DNA of 64,000 bases from Filobasidium wieringae (taxonomy: Eukaryota > Basidiomycota > Tremellomycetes > Filobasidiales > Filobasidiaceae): contig BCIV01000008.1 of NCBI GenBank assembly GCA_001600055.1, positions 248,001-312,000 of the forward strand, read 5' to 3'. The number at the start of each line of letters is the position of its first letter. The first letter of the stretch is position 1. This document shows, in pieces, positions 44,316 through 55,490 of the stretch. The position numbers and the translations under genes were made by a program. The notes under the pieces are model-generated. The model was not told the origin of the DNA. It worked only from the letters and a program-made list of their open reading frames with translations, and did not search any database.

Positions 44316-47053
44316 ATGCTGGGATCAGGACGGATGGGTCCGGGGCAGTACAACCTCGGCTACCCGCTCACTCAGTTCGATGTGCTCACCGCGTTGACGA
44401 CTCAACAAATGCGCTCGAGGAACAGACAAGTGGATCCTGCGTACGTCCCGTCGAGGTTCGGTTGTCATCTTCGTAGATTCGTCAAATACTGATAGGGAGG
44501 ACACGGCGGCGGTTGGTAGATTCGCTACGGCACTGTTCACTAATTACTGCCAGGCAAAGTTGAACAAGGGGAGAGCGAGGGGGGAGATCAGTATAAAGTT
44601 GTCCGAGCTCGAACGTGGGGTGAGTCGTTATCGTCCTTTTCACATACACATCATACACAAGGTCAGTCGGATTTATCGATCAATGCGCCTCGATCACAGC
44701 TCCCGCAATTCGCAAGATCATTCCACGAAGCGAGGGAGAGGACGGGTCTTCCCCCTTCCCCCATCTTCCCACCCCTCCGTCGATCCGTCACCTCGACTCA
44801 CTCCTATCAATCACAACCATCCTCTTCCTCGCGGCTGGCTAGGACGAACACATCCATCGGTTCAAACACTCAGGGTCCTAACGTCGCTACCATCTCTCGT
44901 TTCAACGTCCAGACCACTCGGCCAGGCCCTGCCGCAGGAACGACAGGCGCTGCTGGAGCTTCAGCATCGGCATCGGCAACAGCAACAACGACGGGGGAAG
45001 GGAACGAAGATCTCCCCCCGCCCCCTTACTCCCGGATAGATCCTGAACCGGAGATGACCGCCGTCTTGGAGAGACAGATGTCTTCCGTCGACTCGAACCC
45101 CAATCGAAGGGCCGTGCCTCGTCCTCCATCTACCAATCCTACCCTACCGGTACAGGTTTCGGAGACGCACACGGAGACGGAGAGGGAGAGGAGGGAATTA
45201 GAACGAGCTTTGACTGAATCGAGGCTTTCCCTTCCCGCCTTGGGTGATCCTTTCGCTCCGAACCCGAATTCCCATTCATCCACAATGGACGCCAACCGGG
45301 GAGAGAGCGAGGAGGACAGGGAGAGGAGGGAATTGGAGATGGCCATCGAGGAATCTAGGGTCCAAGCTGAGCTGGATGAACGACGACGATCAGCCGTCAA
45401 GGCGCAAGAGGGAGGGGGAGGGGGAGGAAATCGGGTCCCTTTTCCCTCCCCCGGACAAAACCGAAACCAGAACTCGACCGGTCCTCTGATAAATAGGAGG
45501 GAAAGTAATCCCGCCTTCTCCAACGCGATCGCGAGTCCCGATCAAACCCATCGAAGAGCTACGAGTCATTTTATCCCTTCCCCTGACCATCCCGCTTCCG
45601 GTTCCGGTCCCGCGTTCGGACTGGATCATGGATTTCAGCAATTGAATTTGATGGATGATGAACCTCTTGAAACTTTTCCTACGGGTTCGGCGCTTGGGGG
45701 AGGATCGACCAATCCGTTCGTTCATTCTTCCGAGGTGGCCAATAGGAACCCATTCCTCAGTCTCGGTCAGGATGTGGATATGGAACATGGCCAAGGGCAG
45801 GGACAGTCACAGGGGCAAGGGCAGGGCCCGGGATCCAGTAGGACACAATACAACCCCCCTTCTCAACCCCCACCGGGGTGGCAAGGCGGGCTCATGCGTC
45901 CGAACCCAACAGGTAACCCTTTCCTCCAACCTCAGGGTCATCACGATCTCGATGTTCCCCCACCTATCGCCCCGAAACCTCTGGGACCGAGGGGAGGTAC
46001 GCCCGGTGAGATCCTCTCGCACCAACTGGGCCTGGGGGTAGGAACTCGAGCGGCTCAAGGGGCCGGCCCAACCGAGCCGGAGGCGAGGCTGAGGTTATCC
46101 GATATGGTCATCCTCGTGGACGATTCCGGATCCATGGCGGGTGGGAGATGGAGGGAGACCAGGACGGCTCTGATGGAAGTCGCGGAACACGCTGCGGAGT
46201 TTGATACGGATGGGATCGATGTTTATTTCATCAACGATACGGCCGTTGGGGAGGGGATGAGGGTGAGTCAGGAGGTTTGGTTTGGTTTGGTTTGGTTTGG
46301 TTTGAGGGGGTTCGGCTGATCGATCGGGTTGGATAGAGCGGGACGGACGTTGAGAGGTTGTTCCAGAGGGTGAAACCTGGTGCTCAAACCCCGTAAGTCT
46401 TCATGAACCTGTTGTCCCTACGCATGTCCAGTTTTCCTAACACCCCTTCCGCCTCTCAACTCGTAGAACGGGAAAGGCTTTGGATAGGATCTTGACGAAG
46501 TACATGGACGATCTGGACATGTGCTCCGAACTGGAAAGGAGGGGGGAATTGCCTCGTGGGGAAGGTATCAAGCCTATGAACCTGGTTCGTCCTTGAGGAT
46601 CCCTTCGTCTCGGCTCACAGGACCGATCCCTGATCTGATCCGTTCGTCTGGGTTTGGGGAATCAGATCGTCATTACGGATGGCGCACCGACGGATGATCC
46701 CGCCTCTGTCCTCGTCCGGATCGCTAGAAGGGTCAGTCCTCTATTTTCTACCGTAACAACTACCGGTTCGGAAAACTCATTTTCCCCTGCGCACCCCGTA
46801 TGTAGCTGGATCAGGGTAACTACCCCCTCACTCAATTACGCATAAAGTTGTTACAGATCGGGAACGAGGAGGAAGGTGAGTTTCCGCCTCTCTCGATTCT
46901 CTTGAATATTCGGGATCGTCCCCTCGTCAACTGACTGACCTCGCTCCGTCCTTCACAGCTCGGGAAGCACTTCAACATCTGGACGAGACCATCTCCCCCC
47001 AACATGGGGTTAGGGATATGGTTGATATGTTACAGGGAAGTCTGTTGGGTTGA
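44316..47053 (+). CDS. VWA-domain protein with tandem ubiquitin-interacting motifs and a PPPY motif
   Basis: Exons 44316-44440, 44496-44619, 44700-46262, 46337-46392, 46467-46584, 46666-46731, 46806-46875 and 46959-47053 give 738 residues. The N-terminal ~100 residues look helical and folded (FDVLTALTTQQMRSRNRQVD, AVGRFATALFTNYCQAKLNK). PPPPY at ~192-196 is a PPxY motif for WW domains such as Rsp5's. Two UIMs follow, ERRELERALTESR (~245) and ERRELEMAIEESR (~290), each with the Ala and Ser at consensus spacing. After a disordered Gln/Gly/Pro stretch, the C-terminal VWA domain (~548-738) has an intact MIDAS: DDSGSM, the Thr in TPTGKAL and the Asp in VITDGAPTDD. Rpn10 has VWA then UIM; here the order is reversed and the protein is far larger, so it is not Rpn10. 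Function is unknown; a metal-dependent ubiquitin-binding adaptor is my inference. Confidence 0.85.
46273..46299 (+). repeat. GGTTT pentamer repeat in an intron
   Basis: Five tandem GGTTT units lie just 3' of the GTGAGT donor in the third intron of the VWA-UIM gene. Confidence 0.9.
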
Positions 47054-47342
47054 GAAGACGATCGGATCGGAGGGGTTGTATTTTACATCAAGTCGGTCAA
47101 TGGGTTGTATGCGTGCATAGATGTTCTTGCTAGTTTTTGCAATTAGTGTCGAGGTCGTCGGGACGGTGGAAGGAACCAGAGGATCGAGTGGATTGGATTA
47201 CGTTACGGTAACTTGAGAGGGGACGTGAGAAGGTTCTACGAGATGACCTCCTTTGTCGCCACCCTTGACCGGCTCGTGTCTCAGCCACTCATCTCTTTCA
47301 GTACATAAAGATTCATCGGCACTGATTCATTCCGTTCCATCA

Positions 47343-47771
47343 ATGCTCTCGGAGCCACTCGATACGTTCCACACGCCCGCAGATCCGACCATGGCGCCCA
47401 CCCCGTTCCAACTGAACAAGCAAACCCCCAAAAGCTCCATCTCCCCCGATTCAACAGGCGGGAGTACCACCCCCACTTCAGCCGTATCATCCCAAACCCA
47501 ATTCTCGCTCGGTTACGTCCCGCTCGAATCGGGGGGAAGGATGGAGAGGTTCAGACACGCCTTGTCCTACGACCCCTTTTCTCAGGAGACGAGTATCGCT
47601 CGGTACGAAGAGTGGAAGGAGAGGGAGAAGAGGGAGAGGCAGGTCAAGAGGAGGCAGAGGATCGTGAGGATTCAGGATCGCGCGCGTGGGCTTGTTGGAT
47701 TGGACCCTGCGAATAGGGACGATCTGGAGAGGGAGTTGCAGGAGATGAGGCGAATGGGACCCAAGTTTTGA
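47343..47771 (+). CDS. Hypothetical 142-residue protein with a basic coiled C-terminus
   Basis: I do not recognise it. The frame is open upstream to 47253, but the first ATG is at 47343, giving MLSEPLDTFHTPADPTMAPT. The first half is Thr/Ser/Pro-rich. The second is helical and strongly charged: RFRHALSYDPFSQETSIARY, EEWKEREKRERQVKRRQRIV, then LDPANRDDLERELQEMRRMG, ending PKF. It is predicted nuclear or cytosolic, with no membrane segment. Codon use (CTC, GAG, AGG) resembles neighbouring genes. It follows the VWA-UIM gene on the same strand by 289 bp. Confidence 0.55.
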   Translation: MLSEPLDTFHTPADPTMAPTPFQLNKQTPKSSISPDSTGGSTTPTSAVSSQTQFSLGYVPLESGGRMERFRHALSYDPFSQETSIARYEEWKEREKRERQVKRRQRIVRIQDRARGLVGLDPANRDDLERELQEMRRMGPKF

Positions 47772-48108
47772 TCGCGGAGGGGAAGGACAAGGAGGTCACA
47801 GGTGGAGCACGGTGGTCGACGGTGAATGCTGCTTGATAGGAGTACATATCGATATTGGAGCAGAAGTGGCGCCAGTGGTGTTTCACCTTGCCAAACGGAC
47901 ATGTTTAATGAAATGATGTCCGCGTGTCACTGAGCTACTCATGGCTGCTCACTATGGTACTCAAACTAACAGTCACCTTATAATTTCACTATACCCTCAC
48001 ATTCGGCGTATATCTGCGTATATTCCCTCCCACGGCAAGGCAAGGAGCTTCACTAGCCAGCAAGAGTATCCATACGTACACATGAACTAGCGAGACCGAA
48101 TCATCAAC
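47772..48108. other. Short intergenic, nothing recognised
   Basis: 3' flank of the small hypothetical and promoter side of the nucleoporin gene. No coding or RNA signal seen. Confidence 0.4.
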
Positions 48109-51106
48109 ATGGCCGATCGAACACCGTCAAGAGGACCTAGAACGAGCAGGTTAAGCTCGAAACCTTATGCTCGCCCGGATAGTGCTGCAAACAGCCGAAA
48201 TGGTACCCCGGTCAGACAGAATGTAGGTGTCGCTGGAGCGGTGTCTGTGATACCGAGTAGTTTCATGGAGGCTAATGACCGCGATGCTTTACCGTCCCTT
48301 AGAGAGGGTTCTTGAGCTCCGTAGCAGACATGTTATTCTCACCATTCGGTGGTAAATCAGGAGCAGAATCGAGTGAAAACAAGGGGCATAGACATGATCG
48401 AATCGGTGAAGACGAAGTGGAGGACGATTTTCAAATGATCTCTCCCACCAAGGCCGAAGGAAGCAAGGCCAAGTTCGAGAAACGGTTGCCCACCTCTGAG
48501 CCAGAAATCGAGGTGAGTCTTCCATCGTTGCCTGAACATGTCGATACCACATCGAGCTCACTGATACTGTTGAATTCCTTTTCACGAAAGATATCCTCCG
48601 CACCTATCCAACCTATCCGTGATATCATAGATTCCCTCGCTCCAATCGATCCCCTCCAATCGATTCATCTCATAAACGACTACAACCGAGCCAAACATGC
48701 TCTCCGCCAGCCTCACACACGAGAAGAACAGAGGGCCATAGAAGAACTTATCAGGAGAGCGGATGCGGATAGTCCTACGCTTGGCGTGGATGCTAAATCG
48801 CCATTGAGAGGAGCCGTTTCGAGCGCCAACCTGAGGCAGTCTGGGAGATTAGGGAGGGCGAGGGATTTAAGGGAAGGAGGGTTGAGCAAGAGTTCTTCCA
48901 TGAACTTTACTAATTTGAGACAAGAAGAGGTGAGAACGCTTTTCTGTTACTGGCGTTTCCTCCTGAAATTAAACATGTTCGATCATTCAAGGACAAGCCT
49001 TCTACTCCCCTGAAGAGAGCTTGGAAGCCGGATCATTCGGAAGCTCCTTCCCCACCCGGCCGTTTCCCCTCCCCCAATGTCGCAGTAGAAGGTCTCCCCA
49101 ATAACACCTACGATTCCCCATCAAAGCCCCAAACCTTGAATCATTCCGTCTCCAACACGTCCCTCATCAACAGACCTATTGCCGGAAAACGATTCGCTCC
49201 CGTCAGAGCTAGCGGGCTGAGCAAATCTCAATCGATGTTCAGCTTGCCTAAGCAGATCGCTTTCCCTGTCGAACAAGAGGAGAAGAGGGAGAAGACTGCC
49301 GGGGAAGCTGGGCAGAGACAGCGCGTCAATGGTCAGTTCGCTCTTGTCGATACCAAACCGAATTGAATCATAGATTGATCCGAAATGTGACGATATAGCT
49401 CTTGTCGGACCTATCAAACCAGTCATGTCCGCTATGAGCAACGGACAGGCATCGACGGAACAACAGAAGAAACCTCAAGTACAGAAGACTGCTGCTGCTC
49501 GAGAGCTGGAAGATATGCTTAAGCAAGTCGATGATGAAGAAGGAAAGAAGGTAAGTAGCGTAGCGTTCTTTAGCAAACACGAGCAATCGCCTGACTCCTT
49601 CTCTCATAGACTGGTCCCGTTGAACCCGTGGTGAATCCATACGAACATTATCGCTTCAACATCGGCTCTACCGCACAATCGTCTCGCAGGAAAAGCGCTG
49701 GACCTGGAGCCAGACGGTTGGGTGGATTGGCCGAACGAAGAGCCATCCTGGCTGCGGCAGAGGCCAAGGAGAGGGAGAGGAATAAGGGGAAAGTGATGAC
49801 GGATTTGGATATGATCAATGAGAATCTCGGGGATCGGGACGCAAAGGTAAGCACAGGTGGCGCATAATCAAGTACGCCTTTAGCTAATCGCAGACTTTAT
49901 CTATAGCGACGGAAGATGGACAGCGCAGAAGTACAAGCTGAGGTGTCGAAAGAGAGCAGTCCAGAGATCCAGATGATATCCCCGCCATCACCCAAGAAAA
50001 GCAAGCAACCGACTCTTCCGGCATCTACATCTGCTTTCGCCAAACCTTCGTCTGCTTTCACATTCAGTGCCAAGCCTCAAGATCCTCCAAAGCAGTCCGC
50101 GTTCGGGTCGTCATCTCAAACGGACAAACCTGCATTCTCATTTGGAAATGCAGCACAAGCTTCGAAAGATGCGTTCGCGGCTTTGCATCCCTCCGTCAGC
50201 ACCCAGCCTCAGATCACCACGGTTCAAGCTGCCAAATCCGCGTTTGAGAAGAGGAAGAACGACGCGATCGATATCGTCATGTCACATGCTGCCGCTAGTC
50301 CTACAATCCCCACCAAATTGACTCCGACAACCCTCTCGGCGACCCGACTGTCTGTCACGAGCAGTATACCGCCGATACTTGGTGCCGTGAAGCCTGTTGA
50401 GGAGAAAGAACAGACGAGCAAAGCAAAGTCGGCTCGAGAAGAGGTGCTTGCTATGCAGACCGCCGCCTGTCCTGTCTTCGTATACAAATCTTTGGCAAAC
50501 GTTCCCAGCCTGGCTGTAGGGATTTCTATCGTTACGCAGCAAAAGGTGAAGAACATGTCCGAGTCGGAACTGCCCGTCTTTACGTTTGGTTCTGAGCCCA
50601 CGGTCCCGGAACCGTTCGCTCCAAGCGGGTTTGCCGGGTTTGGTGCCATCTCGTCATCATCGACCGCTCCCGCCTCTTCCAGTTCCACTGGAGACGCTTG
50701 GACCTGTTCGTTGTGTTCTTGCAAATCGAAAGGGAGCAGCACCAAGTGCGACGTGTGTGAAGAACCTCGACCTGGTTCTGCCGTTCCCAAACCCGCTACC
50801 ACCGGATTCACAGGTTGGGGAGCATCTGCGTCTAAACCGAGCACGTCCGCAGAGGGAGAATGGACTTGTAGCCTCTGTTCCTGCAAGTCGAAAGCGTCTA
50901 GCCAGAAGTGCGATGTTTGTGAAGCGGATCGTCCTAAATCGGTATCCGCTGCTGCTCCCGCTCCCGTCACTGGATTCTCTGGTTGGGGTGCAGGAGCGAT
51001 GCTTCCCAAGGTCGGAAGCGTAGGAGAGTGGACATGTGGGATGTGTGGATGCAAGTCGAAAGCGAGTAGTAAGGACTGCGAGGTGTGCGAGAGTCCTCGT
51101 TCATGA
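48109..51106 (+). CDS. FG nucleoporin with three RanBP2-type zinc fingers (Nup153/Nup1-like)
   Basis: Likely a nuclear-basket component of the pore, where such zinc fingers bind Ran. Exons 48109-48222, 48303-48929, 48992-49331, 49399-49550, 49610-49846 and 49907-51106 give 889 residues. The N-terminus is basic (RTPSRGPRTSRLSSKPYARP) and continues FLSSVADMLFSPFGGKSG, resembling membrane-binding amphipathic segments of basket Nups. Helices (LEDMLKQVDDEEGKK; RRAILAAAEAKERERNKG) follow, then sparse FG/FxF motifs (AFTFSAK, AFSFGNAAQ, GFAGFGAIS). Three zinc fingers begin at about residues 753, 808 and 864, each WTCxxCxCKSKxSSxxCxVC, C-x2-C-x10-C-x2-C, separated by TGFTGWGAS-type linkers. The fingers are nearly identical, suggesting recent duplication. 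The gene ends at the third finger. Convergent with the PRKRIP1 homologue. Confidence 0.88.
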
Positions 51107-51258
51107 ACCTGCGCAATGTCCAGACGGAATCGTACGTTGTATCTGTAGCCATGCGATAATATATATCTGGTAGCATGGACTTGCTTATATGCGATAGGTC
51201 GTGTGGGGTGGATACAACGTGTGATCTTGCTCTCTACTTCGCTACCTCGATTCAGACC

Positions 51259-52164
51259 TCAATCGTCATCTCGTATTATGATCGCCGCCTCTTGTACAAT
51301 CGGAACGTTTCTCACCGCTTCATCCTCCTTGGAACCCGCTATCGATTGTCCTCTTGCCTCATCATCCTTTTCCTCCTCGTCATCGTCACTTTCCTCCCCT
51401 GGTCGTTTGAAGACGACCCCACCAGGATTACCCAACTTCCTTCTCTTCCCCGCCCCGCTATCCTGTACTCCTGTGGGGATCGTTTCCGTCCCTGTATTGC
51501 TTCCTGGCCCAACATTAGCGAGTTTGTTAGCGTTAGGTTTTCGTTTAAGTCGTTTGGCCCGGTTCTTGGACGTTTTGGCATCCGATGCTTCTTGACGTGC
51601 TTTCTGACGGGCTTCGAATGCTGCGGCTTCTTCTTCCTGGTTGTCGGTAGCAGAGGAAATATACAGTGAGCGAATGATAGTGTCGATGAGGGTTAGAGGT
51701 ACGTACAGCTTTGGCTTTCTCGTCCATTATCTTCAATCGTTCGTATTCTCTTCTTCGGTTTTGCTTGTAAACGTGAAATTCACCACTTCCCGCCTAGTCA
51801 TAGGACGCCCAACTGTAAGTCTCTGGCAACAGGGATAGAACGACGAGAGAGAGGGTTGTACTCACTCCTGCACTGGAACCCTGAACGTTCTTCATCATCT
51901 CCCTAGGCGCTCTTAGTTCCTTTTCTTTAGGTCCGGAAGGGATGAATACCTCTTTTGAAGGATCTTTCAGTAGCTTCTCCAACTAGAATATGCACAGAGT
52001 AAGCCATGTCAGTTCCACCAGTAAGGAATTGGTTGATCGATTTGAAGACCTACCTGTAATCGTTGTCGCTCTAAAGGGGTCAGGATGTGTCGGTTGACAG
52101 GCTGGTAGCCATCTCCACCGGGAGTCCCAGATGGGGAGCGAGATGGTGGTACCGAGCTGGACAT
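51259..52164 (-). CDS. PRKRIP1 homologue (DUF1168), spliceosome-associated
   Basis: In human spliceosomes PRKRIP1 forms a long helix in late-stage complexes. Exons 52164-52054, 51982-51866, 51793-51707 and 51636-51259 (introns 51983-52053, 51794-51865, 51637-51706) give 230 residues. The N-terminus PVNRHILTPLERQRLQ runs across an intron into LEKLLKDPSKEVFIPSGPKE. The signature is NVQGSSAGAGSGEFHVYKQN followed by RRREYERLKIMDEKAKA. The rest is a basic helix (FEARQKARQEASDAKTSKNR, AKRLKRKPN) and an acidic tail (EESDDDEEEKDDEARG), as in the family. The internal acceptor at 51793 was chosen because it rebuilds GAGSGEFHVY. Divergent from the large disordered protein at 52846. Confidence 0.88.
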
Positions 52165-52845
52165 ATCGTGCCGGTTAAATTGGGTTGTGTGGAGTCGTAT
52201 TGAAGTGGTTCAGAACGGTCCAGGATGTAGCGGGTCACGATCACTACAGTACTACCTACTACTAATCCCAAGTTGAACTTGAACCTGCACCGCGGATGAC
52301 TGACCGCGATAACGAGTATCACGAGTAGTGCTTACGTAAAATGAATAATGGCCAGATTCCACATTCCACAACTTGCGGAATGTACAGCGAACGAGCACTT
52401 TCCCAGCGTTTCGTTCATTTTGACGACTCATTCACTGTTTCGTCTACAAGCCAGAACAGGGCATACGTTCCCGTCTAGCTATCAAACAGCAGTTGCAGCT
52501 CGTAAAGCCAAGGTACAGTTGAACCCTCGCTGCTGCGTATCTTAACACCTAGCGATCAACTCATCTAGGTTCTACGCTTGCGCGAATAGGACGATCACAG
52601 TCCGCTGCATCGATATCACCGATCTAGCTCGTACTCGAGACGCAATTTAATCAAGAAACCTTCATCTTCAAACGTATTTGAGGTGGTTTGAAGAATTTAC
52701 CTCGTCGAGCGGAATCAGTCTCAATCTCGAAAGCTCACGTCGTATCTTGACCTTTCTCTTGTCCGCGTCACTCGGGTAATCCGCAGGGAAACCTCAAATT
52801 GCTTAGACTTTGCAAAATTGTTCAGATTCTGAGACTTTCGACAAT
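52165..52845. promoter_or_regulatory. Divergent promoter, PRKRIP1 homologue and disordered RS/P protein
   Basis: 681 bp between starts. It is rather A/T-rich around 52320-52400. No gene is evident. Confidence 0.4.
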
Positions 52846-55490
52846 ATGACCGAGGTCGCGGTAAAACTGGAAGACCCTTCTGCCACTGCTGTCGAACAGC
52901 CCACGGATACTGCTGAGGATCAAGATGTCTCGATGACGAACGCGAACTTGGAACCTGAACAGCTGACTGGGGAAAGCGTGAAGCAAGAACCCCCAGCTAC
53001 TCCTGTTTTAGCTCATGTCACTCAGAATAAGGAAGATGAACTGCTCGAGGGCGAGAACGAGGACGAGAACGAGGATGACAAACTTCCATCCATTCCTGTT
53101 CAGGTGTTACAGAACGTCAAGGATCTCAAACAAGAAATAATGAATGGGAATCATCCTACTGTTCCCGTTCCTCTTTCCAAGACTGAAAAGGAAGAGGTGG
53201 AAGAGGGGGAGATGATCGGACGCAGGGTGGATCAGGTCGTACTAGAGTTGAAGAACAATCATCAGAAACAAATCACTGAACTTGAACAGGTTGAGAAAGC
53301 TGCGGAGTCCGGGGAGACGGATATGGTACAAGAACAAGTCGACTCCGTTTCAGGTGGGGTCAAGAGGGACGCGACGACGTCTTTCCCAAATGAACTACAG
53401 GAAGAACCGCATCAAGACCCCAAACCAGAGGGTGAACGCGAATCTAAACGCATCAAGCAAGATCATTACACTTCCCCTTCAGGTACGAATAGACAGGAAC
53501 GCAGGTTGGATGACTCGCAGTTACTCTCACCTGAGATGAAGAGACAGTCATCTCGTTCGAACAGAAGCGCTCTTAGTTCTGATGCTAGAGGAAGAAGGCC
53601 TGATGAACGTGAACGAGACGGATCTGCTCGATCGTTCTCGCACAATAACAGTCGGAACAACACAAAGCAAGACGATCGAAATTCCGTATATAGTAGAAGA
53701 CGTAGGAGTAGGGACGGGTTGTCTGACAGATACTCCACATCGAATTCGTTCGTTAGCAGAACCACGGGCGATCGGGTCTCAGAAAGACGAGCCGGTGAGA
53801 ACACGGACAGGACGTCTCAATACGAACAAACAAGCGCATATGATGCGAGAAGAAACAGAGATAGGGAATCCGATGTCCCACCCGGTCGGGAATCGTATGC
53901 ACCAAGTAGACGTTCGCTCGATGGCCATCAGCCGGAACCTGCACTTCAAAGGCTTGCTCTGAGAGATCGGATTGAAGGTCTTCCGCCTCGAAGAGCGTCT
54001 CCTGCACCTCGAAGAATGTCCCCTCCGCCTGTTTCTGAACGTGAAGCTAGATACCCGCTCCGCGACCAAACGAGAAACAATGGCTATAGTGATCGAAGAG
54101 GGAGTGTTGGGGGTAACGATAGGTACCCTGATGCTAGGGACTCTGGCTCCAATGATTTGGCTTTTGAAAGGATGAACGACAACCCTGTTTCGAGGACAGG
54201 GAGCATGCCAGAACGGTTAGTATCGATGATTTGCGCGTGTTGCATGTTCCTGGCTTGACGTTGGCAATCGATAAATCTGTTCTAGTAACGCCGAATACCG
54301 AAGTTTCCCTCCACGAGGATCGAATAGTTATGGAGACATTAGAGGCCCTCCACCCGGTCGACCTTACCCTGCTCAAACCCGAGAATCTCCACCCATCGTG
54401 AATTCCTCCAAGTTTGATCAAAAACCAATGGATTCCTACCGAGATGCACCTCCTCGAGCGAATGTTACTTATTCTCGTCCACCTGCACCTAGAGATCTGG
54501 GCCCTGGTGCCGGAATCCCTCCATCAGGTAGAAGAGGATATGAACCCCTTCCGCCCCCCGCTGTAGGCCACAGTCCTTCTCAAGCGAACCCGCGCCCTTA
54601 CGGCTATGGACCTAATGCGAGGGCTGGACCTCCCGCACCGGACATCGCACCTCATCCTATCGGTAGTAACTATTCTCCTGCTGGAAGATCAGGATATGAC
54701 CGTTATGCTCCTGTGCAACAAGCACCCGCACCTGTTGATGATTACCGCGATCGTGACCGTGAACGAGAACGAGAACGCGAGAGGGAACGCGCGCCAGAGT
54801 ACAGAGCACCACCTCCACCAGCGAACACGGATAGGTACTACAACGCGCCGCCTCCTGTTGCGGACCCGTATGCTCGTGCAAGCTATGAACGTCAAGCGCC
54901 CTCCTATGACCGGTGAGTATTGAGCTAAGCGAGTGACGTCAGTACAATCAATTGATGGCGTGTTTGACTCTCGCATCAGTTATGGGCGACCAATTCCACC
55001 TGATCCGGTCATCCCAGGGCAGTACGAGTCGCCCGTACCTTCTGCTAGATCTCACGCTCCCTATGCTGCACCTTTACCTCAAGAGACTGCTATTGATGCT
55101 GAGTTGATGGATCTGAAAGCTCGAATGGACCAACTTGTCCGACGACGAGAGGCGGAAAAGATGGCTCCTCTTGCTGCAGCACCTCCTCCCATGCGTATCA
55201 GCGCTCCTAACAGTGGGTATCAAACCGGACCTCTTCCTCCTGTTGATAGCGGATATCCCAATCGCGGTCCTCCCATCACGAAGGAACGTGACGCGCGCCC
55301 ACCGTGGGATCGAGAGCCGCCCAGTATGTACCCTCCACGAGGTGGCGCGAATGTACGAAGAGAACCTGGCTACGGTCCTCCTCCGGGAGCCCATGGAGGG
55401 GAAGCAGCGCCTCCGCCCAGGAATGCGATCCCGCACCGTGGAATGAGGAGATCTCCTCCCCCTTTTAGGGACGACCGATCGAGGCGATGA
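52846..55490 (+). CDS. Large disordered Arg/Ser/Pro-rich protein, 835 residues
   Basis: I do not recognise a folded family. Exons 52846-54215, 54286-54912 and 54980-55490 (introns 54216-54285 and 54913-54979) close in frame. An open frame continues upstream of 52846 but has no ATG. The N-terminal ~200 residues are acidic (LLEGENEDENEDDKLPSIPV) with Lys-Glu pairs resembling sumoylation sites (VKLEDP, VKQEPP, LKQEI). The middle is Arg/Asp/Ser-rich (RRRRSRDGLSDRYSTSNS), like RS-type RNA-processing factors, and includes RERERERERERERAPEYRAP. The C-terminus is Pro/Tyr/Gly-rich with a helix TAIDAELMDLKARMDQLVRR, and ends MRRSPPPFRDDRSRR. A nuclear RNA- or transcription-related scaffold is plausible; that is inference from composition only. 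Confidence 0.8.

Noticed and set aside
44316..47053. Proteasome subunit Rpn10
   Set aside because: Rpn10 is shorter and has the VWA first; here two UIMs and a PPPY precede the VWA by some 250 residues.
50224..51054. 276-residue minus-strand frame
   Set aside because: Antisense to the zinc-finger exon of the nucleoporin; no features of its own.
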